Positions 43,777 through 52,135 of a stretch of DNA of 54,314 nucleotides are shown piece after piece. The stretch comes from Leucobacter sp. PH1c (GTDB lineage Bacteria > Actinomycetota > Actinomycetes > Actinomycetales > Microbacteriaceae). The translations under genes and the position numbers were made by a program. The notes beneath the pieces were generated by a model. The model had not been told where the DNA came from and did not search any database. It saw nothing but the letters and a program-made list of their open reading frames with translations. Positions within the stretch are counted from its first letter, which is position 1; each line of letters opens with the position of its first letter. The stretch covers positions 1-54,314 of the forward strand of contig NZ_AYMV01000029.1 of the NCBI RefSeq assembly GCF_000633415.1, in the 5' to 3' direction.

Positions 43777-45485
43777 CAGCGCTCGCCCCCGGGGAGGGGC
43801 GGGGCTGCGGGTGCTGCGGGTGCTGCGGGTACTGCGGGTGCCGGGGCCGCGGGAGCCGGGGCTGCCTGCGCGGCCGCGGGGAGCCCGGCCGGAGCGCGTG
43901 TGCCCGCGATGCGGCGCGCCTCGGCGCCCTGGATCCGGAGCACCGCTGCCGCGAGCTCGTCGAACACGCGCTGCGCCTCGCCGAGCGCGAGACCGCGCAT
44001 CTCCATGCGCACGGGGCCGAGCACGGTGTGCGCCTGCACCGAGGCGAGCCCGAGCATGCGGTGCACGAGCGGTCGACGCAGCTGCACCGACTGGGCGCGC
44101 ACGATCGGCATGATCGAGAGCGAGCGGGTGAGCACGCCGCGGCGGATCCGGAGCGTCGCGTCCTCGCTGCCGAGCCCCTCGAGCGCGATGCCGGCCCGCG
44201 GGCGCCCCCACCAGAGCACCCAGCCCGAGCGCCGGCCCGCGCCGCGGTAGCCCGTCGCGGCCCCGCTCAGGCCGTTGCGGAGCGCGGCGATCTCGGCGTC
44301 ATCGTCGCCGACGCCGGGGAGCAGCGTGTCGATGACGCGCAGCACATCGGCCTCCACGCCGACCGGGAGCACCACGTTCTGCGCGGCGTTCTGCCCGCCC
44401 TGCGCGACCGAGTGCCCGGCCGTCGTGATCCGCACCCGCCACCAGCCGAGCGGGCGCCAGAACAGCGGCTGCCGCGCCTCGATCGCGTGGATGCGGCCGA
44501 ACGGGATGGACTCGGTGAGCGTGGAGGTGAGCCCCGCGCCCGTGCGCACGGTGTCGCGGCCGCGCGAGAGCGTGAAGTTGAAGCCGCGGTTGAACTGGCT
44601 GAACATCACACCAGCCATCACGACGATGAGCGGGAGGATACCGAGAATCATGAACGGCTCGAGGATCGCGCCGCCGATCACCACCGCGATGACGACGGCG
44701 ATGAGCATGATCGCCTCCCAGCTGAGCGCGATGCTGCCGAGCAGCCGGCCCACGGGCACGCGCACCAGCGCGTTCGCCGCGACCGCTTCCGGATCTACGT
44801 CGGTGTCGACGAAGTCCTGCGCGCGCCCGGCGAGGCCCGCCGTCTCGGCGTCGTAGACCGAGCCGTCGAAGGCGACGGCCGCCGGGCCCTGGATCCCCTC
44901 GATCGGCTCCTCCGCGGACTCCCCGCGGCGCTTCTGCGCGGCGCGGCGCATGATCTGCTCGCGCACGGTCTTCGCGTCGGCGTGGCCGAGGTAGGAGAGC
45001 TCCACCTTGCCGTCCTGCCCCGCGGTGACGACCTCGATCTTCGTGAGGCCGAGCGCGCGAGCGAGCATGGGCCGCTGGAGGTTGACGCTCTGGATGCGCT
45101 CGAGCGGGGCGCGGCGGTGGTTGCGGAAGAGGATCCCGCTCCGCGTCTCGACCGCCTCGGACGTGACGCGGTAGCTGGAGAAGCGCCACGAGAGCCACGA
45201 GAACAGCACGATCAGCAGGATGATCGCGAGCGCGCCGCCGAGCACGAGCAGCAGGAGCCCCTGCTCCACGACGTACGTGAAGACGTTCTGCTCATCGATG
45301 ATCCCCGCGAGATCCTCGTTGTCGAGCGCCTCGCGGGCGAAGAAGAACTCGACCAGCCGGTCGCGGAAGTTCGCGATGACGATGCCCGCGATGACGAGCA
45401 GGGCGAGCCCGCCGCGCAGGAGCGGCGAGAGCGGGTGCATCCGCCGCCAGCCCTGCGCATCCGCGGTGCCGGGGAGCTCGCTCAC
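43776..45485 (-). CDS. PH-domain membrane protein (YdbT-like)
   Basis: A 569-residue membrane protein with helix pairs near 20-75 and 235-285 and repeated bacterial PH (bPH2/DUF304) domains. Examples are WRFSSYRVTSEAVETRSGILFRNHRRAPLERIQSVNLQRPMLARALGLTKIEV (in parts) and RGVLTRSLSIMPIVRAQSVQLRRPLVHRMLGLASVQAHT. The C-terminus is an A/P repeat (PAAPAPAVPAAP). Paired with the smaller YdbS-like protein before it, it is the standard YdbS/YdbT unit of Gram-positive bacteria. The function is undefined. In Bacillus the pair affects sensitivity to some membrane-active peptides. ATG overlaps the YdbS-like stop (ATGA). Confidence 0.88.
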   Translation of the reverse strand: MSELPGTADAQGWRRMHPLSPLLRGGLALLVIAGIVIANFRDRLVEFFFAREALDNEDLAGIIDEQNVFTYVVEQGLLLLVLGGALAIILLIVLFSWLSWRFSSYRVTSEAVETRSGILFRNHRRAPLERIQSVNLQRPMLARALGLTKIEVVTAGQDGKVELSYLGHADAKTVREQIMRRAAQKRRGESAEEPIEGIQGPAAVAFDGSVYDAETAGLAGRAQDFVDTDVDPEAVAANALVRVPVGRLLGSIALSWEAIMLIAVVIAVVIGGAILEPFMILGILPLIVVMAGVMFSQFNRGFNFTLSRGRDTVRTGAGLTSTLTESIPFGRIHAIEARQPLFWRPLGWWRVRITTAGHSVAQGGQNAAQNVVLPVGVEADVLRVIDTLLPGVGDDDAEIAALRNGLSGAATGYRGAGRRSGWVLWWGRPRAGIALEGLGSEDATLRIRRGVLTRSLSIMPIVRAQSVQLRRPLVHRMLGLASVQAHTVLGPVRMEMRGLALGEAQRVFDELAAAVLRIQGAEARRIAGTRAPAGLPAAAQAAPAPAAPAPAVPAAPAAPAAPPLPGGER

Positions 45486-46180
45486 AGGCCCGACCGCCGG
45501 GTCTCGGCGAGCAGCACGAGCCGGTCGCGCAGCGCCTCGGCGTCGTCGAGGCGCAGCCCGGGCAGCTGGACGCCGGTGGCCGCGGAGGCGGTCACGAACT
45601 TCAGCGTGGCGAGCCCGAGCGCGCGCAGCAGGGGGCCCCGCGTCACGTCGACGAGCTGCAGGCGGCCGTAGGGCACGGCGACCACGCGCTCGAACATGAT
45701 CCCGCGCCGGAAGAGCAGGTCGTCCTCGCGCAGGATGTAGCCGATCGCGCGCACGCGGCGGAATGCGAACAGCGCGTTCACGAGGAGGGCGACCACGACC
45801 GCGGCGAGCCCGAGGAGCGGGAGGAGGCGCTGCTCCCCCGCGTTGATCACGATGACGAACGCGAGCACTGCGCCGACGATGAGCACGAGCACGAGGTTGA
45901 CGATGAGATCGGCCCAGGCGTACGACGGCGAGACGCGCTGCCAGGTGCCGTCGCCCTGCGGCCAGTCGGCGCCGGGCTCGGCTGGCTGGGCTGCGGGCTG
46001 GGCTGCCGGCTGGGCTGCGGGCTGGGCTGCCGGCTGGGCTGCAGGCTGGGCCGGCTGGGCTGCCGGCTGGGCAGCAGGCTGCGCAGCGGGCGCGGCCGGC
46101 TCGGCCGGGGTCGCCGGGGCGGGCTCGGCGTGGGCCGGGGCGGGGCTGTTCTGGTCCTGCGGCAGGGAGTCACTCGTCAC
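45482..46180 (-). CDS. PH-domain membrane protein (YdbS-like) with AQPAA repeat
   Basis: A 232-residue protein. Residues 15-70 are a repeat of AAQPAAQP units encoded by GGCTGGGCTGCG-type DNA. Two helices lie near 90-135. A bPH2 domain ([52 protein letters not shown] in parts) follows. It is the small partner of the larger PH protein encoded next. A TAGGCT box six bases before the GTG at 46180 points to its own leaderless promoter within the folate-to-PH gene array. The repeat length is likely to vary between strains. Confidence 0.87.
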   Translation of the reverse strand: MTSDSLPQDQNSPAPAHAEPAPATPAEPAAPAAQPAAQPAAQPAQPAAQPAAQPAAQPAAQPAAQPAEPGADWPQGDGTWQRVSPSYAWADLIVNLVLVLIVGAVLAFVIVINAGEQRLLPLLGLAAVVVALLVNALFAFRRVRAIGYILREDDLLFRRGIMFERVVAVPYGRLQLVDVTRGPLLRALGLATLKFVTASAATGVQLPGLRLDDAEALRDRLVLLAETRRSGL

Positions 46181-46186
46181 CCCACC

Positions 46187-46192
46187 AGCCTA
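46187..46192 (-). promoter_or_regulatory. -10 box of a leaderless promoter (PH genes)
   Basis: TAGGCT on the minus strand, six bases (GGTGGG), then GTG at 46180. It lies in the 81-bp gap after the DUF3180 gene and starts a new transcript for the PH/DUF2520 genes. Confidence 0.5.
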
Positions 46193-46261
46193 GGCCAGCG
46201 CGCCCCCGACCGGGAGTCGCGGGGAGCCGTGCGGACTCGCGAGGGGCTGCCGCAGCGCCCG

Positions 46262-46774
46262 CTACGGGCCCCGGTACGCGGTCTGCCCCGCGGGATCCGG
46301 ATCCGAGTCGCCGGGTTCCGGCGCGTCGCCGTCCCCGGGCGGAATCCGGCACAGGTGCTCCGTGATCGCCGCGCAGGTGACGAGCACCGCCCCCGCCGCG
46401 CAGACGAGCACCATGGGCAGCCAGCTCTCGCTCGGCGCGGGGACGCTGCGCCCGAGGAGCGACAGCGCGAGCCCGCCGCCGAAGCCGCCGAGCAGCGCAC
46501 CGACGAGCTGTCCCGCCCGCGCCGTGGCGAGCAGCCGCACCGCGTGGAACGGGTTCACCGCGCCCGCGCGCCCACGAACCATGCGGCGCAGCCGGATGCC
46601 GAGGGCGAGCAACACCCCGGCGATGAGCACGAGCATGAGCGCGAGCGAGAGCGGCGGCACGAACGGGGGCGCCCCGCGCCCGGAGAGCGCGAACTGCAGT
46701 ACGAGACCGATCGCGATGCCCATCGCCCCGGCCGCGGCGACCGCGAGCGGGCCCGTGCGCTCCTCACCGCGCAT
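46262..46774 (-). CDS. DUF3180 membrane protein
   Basis: A 170-residue membrane protein with four hydrophobic segments (about 12-35, 42-62, 85-112, 120-142) and the arrangement RMVRGRAGAVNPFHAVRLLATARAGQLVGALLGGFGGGLAL that marks DUF3180, an actinobacterial family found next to folK. No function is known. The C-terminus is acidic and Pro-rich. It overlaps folK by 11 bp, so it is co-translated with the folate genes. Confidence 0.88.
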   Translation of the reverse strand: MRGEERTGPLAVAAAGAMGIAIGLVLQFALSGRGAPPFVPPLSLALMLVLIAGVLLALGIRLRRMVRGRAGAVNPFHAVRLLATARAGQLVGALLGGFGGGLALSLLGRSVPAPSESWLPMVLVCAAGAVLVTCAAITEHLCRIPPGDGDAPEPGDSDPDPAGQTAYRGP

Positions 46775-47309
46775 GGGGCGCCTCCCCTGCGGGCGGCGCG
46801 GGATCCGACGCCCCGAGCGGAAGCGTCGTGTCGCCCACGCGCTCGAGCAGCTCGGCGACCCGGCCGTGCCCCATCAGCACGGCGTCCGGGTCGAGGGCGA
46901 GCCACGGCGAGAGCACGAAGTCGCGCTCGTGTGCGCGCGGGTGCGGCACGGTGAGCCGCTCGTCCTGCACGACCCGACCGCCGAACAGGATGATGTCGAT
47001 GTCGAGCGTGCGCGCGCCCCAGCGCACTTCGCGCGTGCGCCCGTGCGCCGCCTCGACGCGCTGCACGAGGTCGAGCAGCTCGTGCGGGGAGAGCGTGGTG
47101 CGGGCGGTGGCTACGCCGTTCAGGTAGCGCGGCGCGTCCGGATCCGGGCCCTCGGGCGTGAGCGCGATCGTCTCGCGCAGCGGGGACGCCACGAAGCCGC
47201 TGATACCGGGAGCAGCGGAGAGCTCGTCCTGCGCGGCGCGGATGGTCTCGCCCCGATCTCCCAGGTTCGCCCCGAAGGCGAGCAACACGGGAACCACCTG
47301 CGCGATCAC
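46764..47309 (-). CDS. folK: 2-amino-4-hydroxy-6-hydroxymethyldihydropteridine diphosphokinase
   Basis: A 181-residue HPPK that passes diphosphate from ATP to the pterin alcohol before DHPS. It has LLAFGANLGDRGETIRAA at the start, YLNGVATARTTLSPHELLDLVQRVEAAHGRTREVRWGARTLDIDIILFGG in the core (with the R-W-x-R-T-L-D-I-D signature), and LTVPHPRAHERDFVLSPW. Normal length. The GTG at 47309 overlaps the folP-folB stop (GTGA). Confidence 0.95.
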   Translation of the reverse strand: MIAQVVPVLLAFGANLGDRGETIRAAQDELSAAPGISGFVASPLRETIALTPEGPDPDAPRYLNGVATARTTLSPHELLDLVQRVEAAHGRTREVRWGARTLDIDIILFGGRVVQDERLTVPHPRAHERDFVLSPWLALDPDAVLMGHGRVAELLERVGDTTLPLGASDPAPPAGEAPHAR

Positions 47310-48634
47310 CGCTCGCCTCCCGAGACGGCGCGGCGCACGACGGAGACCGCCACATCGGCGAAGGTCGCGGGAATCGGGGCGTCCGGCTTGTGCACCGTGA
47401 TCCGGGCCTGCCGCACCCCGGCGAAGCCGAGCGCGACGTCGGCGACGCGCTCCGCGACCGTCTCGATGAGGTCAACGGGATCGCGCTGCACGGCCGCGAC
47501 GATCGCCTCGGCGAGCTCGCCGTAGTGCACGGTCGCGCCGAGCGCATCGCCCGCGGCCGCAGCGCGAAGGTCGACCGCCACCTCGGCGTCGATGAGGAAG
47601 CGCTGCCCGTCGGCGCGCTCGAAGTCGAAGACACCGTGGTGCGCGAACACCTCGAGCCCCGTCAGCACGATCCGGTCCTCGGGGAGCGCGGACGGGGCGG
47701 ACGGTGCGGGTGCGGGCGGGGCGGCTGCGATCTGCGTCCCAGCTGCCGCGCTCCCCCAGGCCGCGGCGACCGCGAGCGCCTGCACGGTCCCGGCCACGTC
47801 GTGCACGCGCACGCCCCAGGCCCCCGCGCGCGCGGCGAGTGCGCTCACCACGGCGGTCGCGAGATCGCGCTCGTGGGGGGTACCGGCTGACGCGGCGGGC
47901 TCGGTTTCCGCGGCAGGGGCGGCGCCCGGCTGCGGCGTGCGCGCCGCGGCCGGGACGGTGTCGAGTACCTCGGCGAGCATCCGCTTCCGCGAGGCCCCGA
48001 TGAGCACGGGGAAACCGAGCCCCGTGAGCGCGTCGAGCTGGGCGAGGATCCGCCAGCCGTCGGCACCCGTCTTGTCGAAGCCGAGGCCCGGATCCAGCAC
48101 GAGGTCCGACGGGGCGACGCCCGCCGCGATCGCCGCCGCCGCGAGTCCTGCGAGGGCGTCGCGCACCTCGGCGACGGCGTCGCGGTAGGCGGAACGGCCG
48201 TGGCCGGGATCCGGGATCCCCCGCCAGTGCCCCACGATGAAGCGCACGCCGTGCTCGCGGCTCGCGGCGGCCGCGACCCCCAGCATGGCCGGGTCGTTCA
48301 GCCCGCCCGAGACATCGTTGATGAAGCGCGCGCCCGCAGCGACAGCGGCCCGGGCGGTCTCCGCGTGGATCGTGTCGATCGACACCGCGATCCCCGCCGC
48401 AGCGAGGCGCTCGATCACGGGGAGCACGCGACGCTGCTCCACCGCCGGGGCGACCGGCTCGGCGCCGGGCCGGGTCGATTCGCCGCCAACGTCGATGATG
48501 GTGGCGCCCTGCGCGACGAGCAGTTCGGCGCGGGCGAGGGCGGCGTCGAGGGAGGTGTAGCGGCCGCCGTCGCTGAAGGAGTCCGGGGTCACGTTCAGCA
48601 CCCCCATCACCTCCGTGCGGGGCGCGGCGCTCAT
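47306..48634 (-). CDS. folP: fused dihydropteroate synthase-dihydroneopterin aldolase
   Basis: A 442-residue bifunctional enzyme. Residues 1-280 are DHPS (FolP), which joins p-aminobenzoate to the pterin: VMGVLNVTPDSFSDGG, DVGGESTRPGAEPV, FINDVSGG, LDPGLGFDKTG, LIGASRKRMLAE. A linker (about 225-320) is Ala/Pro-rich. Residues 320-440 are dihydroneopterin aldolase (FolB): LTGLEVFAHHGVFDFERADGQRFLIDAEV, then VHYGELAEAIVAAV and LIETVAERVAD. The two are usually separate neighbouring genes, folP and folB. ATG at 48634 overlaps the folE stop. The fusion could channel or simply co-produce the enzymes. Confidence 0.92.
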   Translation of the reverse strand: MSAAPRTEVMGVLNVTPDSFSDGGRYTSLDAALARAELLVAQGATIIDVGGESTRPGAEPVAPAVEQRRVLPVIERLAAAGIAVSIDTIHAETARAAVAAGARFINDVSGGLNDPAMLGVAAAASREHGVRFIVGHWRGIPDPGHGRSAYRDAVAEVRDALAGLAAAAIAAGVAPSDLVLDPGLGFDKTGADGWRILAQLDALTGLGFPVLIGASRKRMLAEVLDTVPAAARTPQPGAAPAAETEPAASAGTPHERDLATAVVSALAARAGAWGVRVHDVAGTVQALAVAAAWGSAAAGTQIAAAPPAPAPSAPSALPEDRIVLTGLEVFAHHGVFDFERADGQRFLIDAEVAVDLRAAAAGDALGATVHYGELAEAIVAAVQRDPVDLIETVAERVADVALGFAGVRQARITVHKPDAPIPATFADVAVSVVRRAVSGGER

Positions 48635-49218
48635 CGCTCGGCCCCGGCGGGCGGGGCCAGGAGCGCGAAGACGGCCGCCTGCTCGGCGGGCTCCGCGAGC
48701 ACGCCGCGGGAGGCGACGGTGACCGTGGTCGCGTCGACCTGGCGCACGCCGCGATCCGACACGCAGCCGTGGCTCGCCTCCAGCACGACGAGCACGCCCG
48801 CGGGATCGAGCCCGTCCTGGAGGGTCTGCGCGATCTGCTCGCCGAGCCGCTCCTGCACCTGCGGGCGGGCGGCGAGGGTCTCGATGACGCGCGGGATCGC
48901 GCTGAGCCCCACCACGCGGCGCCCGGGGCGGTACGCGACGTGCGCGCGCCCCCGGAACGGGAGGAGGTGGTGCTCGCACATCGAGCGGAGGGTGATGTCT
49001 CGCACGAGCACGAGCTCGCCCGTGTCCGCCCCGACCGGGACCGCGTCGCTCAGGAAGCCCGCGGGATCCGTGCCCACGCCCGCGAAGAACTCGGCGTACG
49101 CATCGGCCACCCGGAACGGCGTGCTCGCCAGTTCCGGGCAGTCGGGGTCGGATCCGATCGCGCTCAGCATCTCGCGCACCGCCGCGGCGATGCGCTCGCG
49201 ATCCACGGTCTCGCTCAC
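48631..49218 (-). CDS. folE: GTP cyclohydrolase I
   Basis: A 195-residue enzyme that opens GTP to dihydroneopterin triphosphate, the first folate step. Zinc ligands are seen in MCEHHLLPFRG (Cys and His, near 80-84) and HGCVSDRG (Cys). GRAHVAYRPGRRVVGLSAIPRVIETLAARPQVQERL is the conserved core. The enzyme's usual length is kept. The GTG at 49218 begins four bases after the ftsH stop codon, so it is coupled to ftsH. The end overlaps the folP-folB start. Confidence 0.95.
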   Translation of the reverse strand: MSETVDRERIAAAVREMLSAIGSDPDCPELASTPFRVADAYAEFFAGVGTDPAGFLSDAVPVGADTGELVLVRDITLRSMCEHHLLPFRGRAHVAYRPGRRVVGLSAIPRVIETLAARPQVQERLGEQIAQTLQDGLDPAGVLVVLEASHGCVSDRGVRQVDATTVTVASRGVLAEPAEQAAVFALLAPPAGAER

Positions 49219-49222
49219 GCGC

Positions 49223-51355
49223 TTACCGTGCGTCGTCCGCGTCGTCCGCGGCGGGCGCGGCGCCCAGGTTCCGCGGCGGCTCGGTGGGCGCGGGAGCTGC
49301 GGGAGTTTCCGGAGCTGCCTGAGCTGCCTGAGCTTCAGGGGCCTCGGGAGCTTCGGCCGGGGCGCCGCTCGCGGTGTCCGCGTCCTCGGGGCGGTCAGCC
49401 GCGGCCAGCTCGCCGTCGGTGCGCACCGCAGCGGGCACCTCGATCGGCGGGCGATCCGAGACCGGGCGATCCGAGTGCGAGAGCCAGGTGGGGCGCTCCG
49501 GGAGCTTCTGCACGTCGCGGAAGATCTCCGCGATCTGCAGGTGATCGAGCGTCTCCTTCTCGAGCAGCTCGGCGGCGAGGCGATCCAGCACGTCGCGGTT
49601 CAGCACGAGCGCCTCGTACGCCTCGTTGTGCGCCTGCTCGAGCAGGGCGCGCACCTCGGTGTCGACCGAGACGGCCACCCCCTCGGAGTAGTCACGGCTC
49701 TGACCGAACTCGCCGAGGAAGGCGCCGGGCTGTGCCTGGCCGAGCTTCACCGGGCCGATCGACGCGGACATGCCGTACTCGGTCACCATCTTGCGCGCGG
49801 TGCCCGTGGCCTTCTCGATGTCGTTGCCGGCGCCCGTCGTGGGGTCATGGAACACGAGCTCCTCGGCCACGCGGCCGCCGAGCGCGTACGCGAGCTGATC
49901 CTGCAGTTCGTTCCGAGTCACCGAGTACTTGTCCTCGAGCGGGATCACCATCGTGTAGCCGAGGGCGCGGCCGCGGGGCAGGATCGTGATCTTCGTGACG
50001 GGATCCGTGTGATTCAGCGCCGCGGCGACGAGCGCGTGCCCGCCCTCGTGGTACGCCGTGATGAGCTTCTCCTGGTCCTTCATCACGCGGGTGCGGCGCT
50101 GCGGGCCTGCGATGACGCGGTCGATCGCCTCGTCGAGCGCGCGGTTGTCGATGAGCTGCGCGTTCGAGCGGGCCGTGAGCAGCGCGGCCTCGTTCAGCAC
50201 GTTCGCGAGATCCGCACCCGAGAAGCCCGGGGTCTTCCGCGCGACGACCTCGAGGTCCACGTTCTTCGAGAGCGGCTTGCCCTTCGAGTGCACCTGCAGG
50301 ATCTTGAGTCGGCCCGGCATGTCCGGCGCATCCACGCCGATCTGACGGTCGAAGCGGCCCGGACGCAGCAGCGCGGGATCGAGCATGTCGGGGCGGTTCG
50401 TCGCCGCGATCATGATGACGTTGGTCTTCGGGTCGAAGCCGTCCATCTCGACGAGCAGCTGGTTGAGCGTCTGCTCGCGCTCGTCGTGGCCACCGCCCAT
50501 GCCCTGGCCGCGGCGCTGGCCGACGGCGTCGATCTCATCGATGAAGATGATCGCCGGGGCGTTCGCCTTCGCCTCCTTGAAGAGGTCGCGCACGCGGCTC
50601 GCGCCCACGCCGACGAACATCTCGACGAAGTCCGAACCGGAGATCGTGTAGAACGGCACACCGGCCTCGCCCGCGACGGCACGCGCGAGCAGGGTCTTGC
50701 CCGTTCCGGGAGGGCCGTACAGCAGCACGCCCTTCGGGATGCGGGCGCCCACGGCCTGGAACCGCGTGGCGTCCTGCAGGAAGTCCTTGATCTCGTGGAG
50801 CTCCTCGACGGCCTCGTCCGCACCGGCGACGTCCGCGAAGGTGACCTGCGGGGTCTCCTTCGAGACGAGCTTCGCCCGCGACTTGCCGAACTGCATCACC
50901 CCGCGGCCGCCGCCCTGCATGGACGACAGCATCCACCAGAGGAGCGCGCCGATCAGGAGCAGCGGGAGCAGGAAGCCGAGCAGCGACCACAGCGGGTTCG
51001 GCTGCGGCACCTTGTCGGTGAAGCCGTCCTTCAGCTTGGCGTCGGTGACGGCATCCACGACGGCCCCGCCGCGCTGCGAGACGTAGTAGAAGTACACCTC
51101 GTCGGTCGCGAGCTTCGTGTCGGCCTTCGTGAGCTTCAGGTTGACGCGCTGGTCACCGTCGATGATCTCGGCCTCGGCGACCTTGCCGTCGGCGATGAAC
51201 TCGAGGCCCTGCTTCGTGGGGACCTCGCGCACGTTGCCGCCCGAGAGGAGGGACCAGCCGATCAGCACGATCAGCGGGGCAAGGATCAGATAGAGGAGCG
51301 GGCCACGGAACAGTTTCCTGCTCTTCGTCGAGCTCTTCGGAGAATTCTCTGCCAA
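49223..51355 (-). CDS. ftsH: ATP-dependent zinc metalloprotease FtsH
   Basis: A 710-residue membrane-bound AAA protease. An N-terminal helix ([17 protein letters not shown]), a small extracytoplasmic domain, and a second helix near 130-150 precede the AAA core ([34 protein letters not shown] region [23 protein letters not shown]). Then comes the peptidase domain with [10 protein letters not shown] (zinc HExxH). The last 100 residues are an Ala/Pro/Glu-rich tail. The TTG at 51355 is chosen because AAAGG lies upstream and a TACGCT box at 51403-51408 would start transcription after the longer TTG at 51403. It opens the ftsH-fol transcript. Confidence 0.95.
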   Translation of the reverse strand: MAENSPKSSTKSRKLFRGPLLYLILAPLIVLIGWSLLSGGNVREVPTKQGLEFIADGKVAEAEIIDGDQRVNLKLTKADTKLATDEVYFYYVSQRGGAVVDAVTDAKLKDGFTDKVPQPNPLWSLLGFLLPLLLIGALLWWMLSSMQGGGRGVMQFGKSRAKLVSKETPQVTFADVAGADEAVEELHEIKDFLQDATRFQAVGARIPKGVLLYGPPGTGKTLLARAVAGEAGVPFYTISGSDFVEMFVGVGASRVRDLFKEAKANAPAIIFIDEIDAVGQRRGQGMGGGHDEREQTLNQLLVEMDGFDPKTNVIMIAATNRPDMLDPALLRPGRFDRQIGVDAPDMPGRLKILQVHSKGKPLSKNVDLEVVARKTPGFSGADLANVLNEAALLTARSNAQLIDNRALDEAIDRVIAGPQRRTRVMKDQEKLITAYHEGGHALVAAALNHTDPVTKITILPRGRALGYTMVIPLEDKYSVTRNELQDQLAYALGGRVAEELVFHDPTTGAGNDIEKATGTARKMVTEYGMSASIGPVKLGQAQPGAFLGEFGQSRDYSEGVAVSVDTEVRALLEQAHNEAYEALVLNRDVLDRLAAELLEKETLDHLQIAEIFRDVQKLPERPTWLSHSDRPVSDRPPIEVPAAVRTDGELAAADRPEDADTASGAPAEAPEAPEAQAAQAAPETPAAPAPTEPPRNLGAAPAADDADDAR

Positions 51356-51402
51356 GTCAGGGCCTTTCGAGGGTGCCGTGCCGGAGGGTTCCAGCCGTTG
51401 CA

Positions 51403-51408
51403 AGCGTA
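51403..51408 (-). promoter_or_regulatory. candidate -10 box of the ftsH-fol operon
   Basis: TACGCT on the minus strand. A start about seven bases later gives a leader of about 40 bases to the TTG at 51355. Confidence 0.45.
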
Positions 51409-51491
51409 ACCAATTCCACTGTCCACCTACTGTGCGGAATCCGCTTGTCCGCTCAGGGCGCAGCCGGAGCGCTGCCCGCCGAGCCGCGCGG

Positions 51492-51525
51492 CCGGGGCGC
51501 CTGCGTGCTCACGCGGGCGCCCCGG
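51492..51525 (-). terminator. terminator of hpt
   Basis: CCGGGGCGCC (51492-51501) pairs with GGCGCCCCGG (51516-51525), extended inward by GCGTG/CACGC. It begins 8 bases past the hpt stop, before the ftsH promoter. No T-tract. Confidence 0.75.
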
Positions 51526-51533
51526 AGAGCGGA

Positions 51534-52094
51534 TTAGGCCTCGCCGCCGTAGACGTGCGGTGCGAGGATCGCGACGTCGCGCAGGTTGCGGTAGTTCTCC
51601 GCGTAGTCGAGGCCGTAGCCCACGACGAACTCGACGGGGATATCGAAGCCGACGTACGCGACGTCGACCTCGACCTTGAGCGCCTCGGGCTTGCGGAGCA
51701 TCGTGCAGATGCGCACCGACTTCGCGCCACGGCTCTCGAGGTTGTCCTTCAGCCAGGACAGGGTGAGACCCGAGTCGATGATGTCCTCGACGATCAGCAC
51801 GTCGCGGCCCGTGATGTCGGCGTCGAGATCCTTCAGGATCTTCACGACGCCGCTCGACTTCGTGCCGGCCCCGTAGGAGGACACGGCCATCCAGTCCATC
51901 TGCGCGTGGAAGCGCAGCTCGCGCGCGAGATCCGCCATGACCATGACGGCGCCCTTCAGCACGCCGACGAGGAGCGGCGGCTCCTCCGGGTAGTCGGCCT
52001 CGATCTCACGGGCCATCTCCCCGAGCCGCGTGAGCAGCTCGGCCTCGGTGTGCAGTACGACGGAGAGGTCATCCCCCAGGTGTGTGGAATCCAT
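51534..52094 (-). CDS. hpt: hypoxanthine phosphoribosyltransferase
   Basis: A 186-residue type I PRTase that makes IMP or GMP from hypoxanthine or guanine and PRPP. It shows LLVGVLKGAVMVMADLARE, the flexible loop SSYGAGTKSSGVV, the PRPP motif VLIVEDIIDSGLTL (two acidic residues, then D-S-G-x-T), and YVGFDIPVEFVVGYGLDYAENYRNL at the base-binding end. Normal length. A TAACAT box six bases before the ATG suggests its own leaderless promoter, although tilS lies just upstream. Confidence 0.96.
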   Translation of the reverse strand: MDSTHLGDDLSVVLHTEAELLTRLGEMAREIEADYPEEPPLLVGVLKGAVMVMADLARELRFHAQMDWMAVSSYGAGTKSSGVVKILKDLDADITGRDVLIVEDIIDSGLTLSWLKDNLESRGAKSVRICTMLRKPEALKVEVDVAYVGFDIPVEFVVGYGLDYAENYRNLRDVAILAPHVYGGEA

Positions 52095-52100
52095 GCGGCT

Positions 52101-52106
52101 ATGTTA
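52101..52106 (-). promoter_or_regulatory. -10 box of a leaderless promoter (hpt)
   Basis: TAACAT on the minus strand, six bases (AGCCGC), then ATG at 52094. Confidence 0.55.
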
Positions 52107-52135
52107 GTGCCCGCCGCTGGGCGGTTCTGCACGGC

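Noticed and set aside
51356..51403. Longer FtsH from TTG 51403
   Set aside because: This codon overlaps a TACGCT -10 box, so it would lie outside the transcript. The shorter start fits the family.
48200..51409. 1069-codon open frame on the plus strand
   Set aside because: Antisense to folP, folE and ftsH, whose motifs are complete. No ribosome site and random-looking composition.
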